Below, in pieces: positions 62,919 through 64,000 of a stretch of 64,000 bases of DNA. The stretch's first letter is position 1, and the number at the start of each line of letters is the position of its first letter. Origin of the DNA: Candidatus Latescibacterota bacterium (GTDB lineage Bacteria > Krumholzibacteriota > Krumholzibacteriia > JACNKJ01); the NCBI GenBank assembly GCA_020633725.1, contig JACKDC010000007.1, forward strand, positions 4,870-68,869, read 5' to 3'. The notes under the pieces are model-generated. The model did not search any database, was not told the DNA's origin, and saw only the letters and a list, made by a program, of their open reading frames with translations. The position numbers and the translations under genes were made by a program.

Positions 62919-63770
62919 GTGCCCCGCGAGATCATCGTCGCCCGCAGCGCCGGGCAGTGCTTCGGCGTCAAGCGCGCCTTCAACATCGCCATGGAGGCGG
63001 CCCAGGACGAGGACGCGGTGGTCATGCTGGGCGACATCGTCCACAACGAGCACGTGGTGGAGCGCATCGACCAGGCCGGCGTGAAGGTCGTGCGCGACCT
63101 GGAGAAGACCGACGGCAAGGGCACGCTGCTGGTGCGGGCGCATGGCGCGGCGCCGGACGTCTACAGCCGGGCGCGCGAGCGCGGCTTCAAGATCCTCGAC
63201 GCCACCTGCCCGCTGGTCCACGAGATCCACCAGGTCGCGCGCGAGATGGCGAGCGAGGGCTACCGGCTCATCGTGATCGGCGATCACGGGCACGACGAGG
63301 TGGTGGGCATCACCGGCCAGGTGGAGGACGCCATCGTGCTGGCCGGGCCGGCGGAGGTCGCCGAGCGCGTGCCGCCGCGGCTGCGCAAGGCCGGCGTGGT
63401 GGTGCAGTCCACGCAGAACATCGAGAACGTCCAGAAGATCCTGTTCGAGCTCCTGCCGCGCGTGCGGGAGCTGCGCTACGTGGACACGATCTGCGGCCCC
63501 ACCAAGACCCATCAGCGGGACATCCGCGACCTGCCCGGCCGCTGCGACGTCATGGTGATCGTGGGCTCCTTCACGAGCGCCAACACCTGCCGCCTCACGG
63601 AGATTTCCCGCGGCAAGAATCCCAGCAGCTACCAGGTGGAGGACGCCTCCGGCCTCGACCCGGCCTGGTTCGGGGACGCGAAGGTGATCGGCGTGAGCGC
63701 CGGCGCGTCCACGCCGGACTGGATCATCGACGAGGTCGTCCAGGCGCTGGAGGCCCTGCCCGAAGCCTGA
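62919..63770 (+). CDS. ispH: 4-hydroxy-3-methylbut-2-enyl diphosphate reductase
   Basis: 283 residues. It is the last enzyme of the MEP isoprenoid pathway, reducing HMBPP to IPP and DMAPP with a [4Fe-4S] cluster in the cytosol. The three cluster cysteines are C14 (GQCFGVKRA), C97 (DATCPLV) and C192 (DTICGPT). Substrate residues include H42 (IVHNEHV), H75 (RAHG), and the GDHGHDEV segment with Glu127. The sequence supports the non-mevalonate route in this organism. It has its own promoter. Confidence 0.95.
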   Translation: MPREIIVARSAGQCFGVKRAFNIAMEAAQDEDAVVMLGDIVHNEHVVERIDQAGVKVVRDLEKTDGKGTLLVRAHGAAPDVYSRARERGFKILDATCPLVHEIHQVAREMASEGYRLIVIGDHGHDEVVGITGQVEDAIVLAGPAEVAERVPPRLRKAGVVVQSTQNIENVQKILFELLPRVRELRYVDTICGPTKTHQRDIRDLPGRCDVMVIVGSFTSANTCRLTEISRGKNPSSYQVEDASGLDPAWFGDAKVIGVSAGASTPDWIIDEVVQALEALPEA

Positions 63771-63821
63771 CCCGAACAGCACTTCCCGACCGCCACCCCT
63801 GCGGACACCCGAGGAGGAGCC

Positions 63822-64000
63822 ATGCGATTCCATCACCCATCACCGCTCGCCCTGTCCGCGCTCCTGGCGCTGCTTCCGCTCTCCGGGCTTGCGCCGCGAG
63901 TCGCGGCCGACGTGGACGTCGTCATCGGTTACGAAACCCGCGCCGTGGGCGAGGTGGAGGACTGCGGCTGCCACAGCCATCCCAAGGGCGGCTTCGCCAA
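63822..64000 (+). CDS. Secreted protein, probable 5'-nucleotidase/metallophosphatase family (partial)
   Basis: The ATG at 63822 follows GAGGAGGAG. A signal peptide (PLALSALLALLPLSGLA) precedes ADVDVVIGYETRAVGEVEDCGCHSHPKGGFA, where the window ends. The combination G-E-V-E-D-C-G-C...P-x-G-G is typical of the start of secreted bifunctional metallophosphatase/5'-nucleotidase-like proteins. Only 59 codons are visible, so the catalytic metal ligands cannot be checked. Confidence 0.6.
   Translation, partial: MRFHHPSPLALSALLALLPLSGLAPRVAADVDVVIGYETRAVGEVEDCGCHSHPKGGFA

Overview
This is a 64 kb chromosomal window of a very GC-rich (about 70% by eye) diderm bacterium. Five secreted proteins end in the same roughly 80-residue FlgD/T9SS-like module (PNPFNP, IYDxxGRxV, WDGRDDxG, GVYxxR). 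That module, together with an Omp85 barrel, signal peptides and tetraheme cytochrome c, suggests an uncultured FCB-type lineage such as Krumholzibacteriota, Eisenbacteria or a relative; this placement is an inference. Coding density is high. Many co-directional genes overlap by ATGA. Almost every convergent pair meets within 7 bp, three of them sharing one CTAG as both stop codons.

Layout. 1-3.4 kb: secreted beta-propeller gene broken by an in-frame TGA, then a 420-bp convergent gap with palindromes and an orphan promoter, then PepSY and DUF4920 genes. 3.5-7.2 kb: a GspE/PilB-type ATPase with three C-terminal zinc ribbons, translationally coupled to a double-KaiC protein. 7.2-11 kb: acetoacetyl-CoA synthetase, a secreted protein and a nucleotidyltransferase. 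11.2-13.7 kb: ECF sigma, anti-sigma and a triplicated secreted protein. 13.8-18.8 kb: CorA, MscS, DUF432, fumarase and an SDR. 18.8-25.8 kb: lipoprotein, esterase and secreted proteins, including a second gene with an in-frame TGA. 25.9-27.9 kb: initiator tRNA back to back with ettA. 28-30.7 kb: tetraheme cytochrome c, Fe-S protein and NrfD module.

32.7-53.8 kb is a hydrogenase island. One maturation set (hypFCDEAB, plus strand) serves two [NiFe] enzymes on the minus strand. The first is a periplasmic, membrane-anchored Hyd-2-type enzyme in the order hybO-A-B-C-D. The second is a cytosolic NAD-linked enzyme, hoxF-U-Y-H, with its own protease. A GAF histidine kinase sits between hyp and hyb, and a lone receiver protein overlaps the last hox-operon gene; they may form a two-component pair. 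An epimerase gene and a small membrane-protein gene separate the two enzymes. The periplasmic enzyme would pass electrons to the quinone pool through HybA/HybB, while HoxFUYH would exchange them with NAD(H).

53.9-64 kb: eno-ftsB, a membrane protein, a second ECF operon (sigma, DUF4097 protein, zinc-finger anti-sigma, bactofilin-like membrane protein), an Omp85-type barrel, a secreted HExxH protein, ispH, and the start of a probable secreted metallophosphatase. I found one tRNA, no rRNA, no CRISPR array and no insertion sequence.
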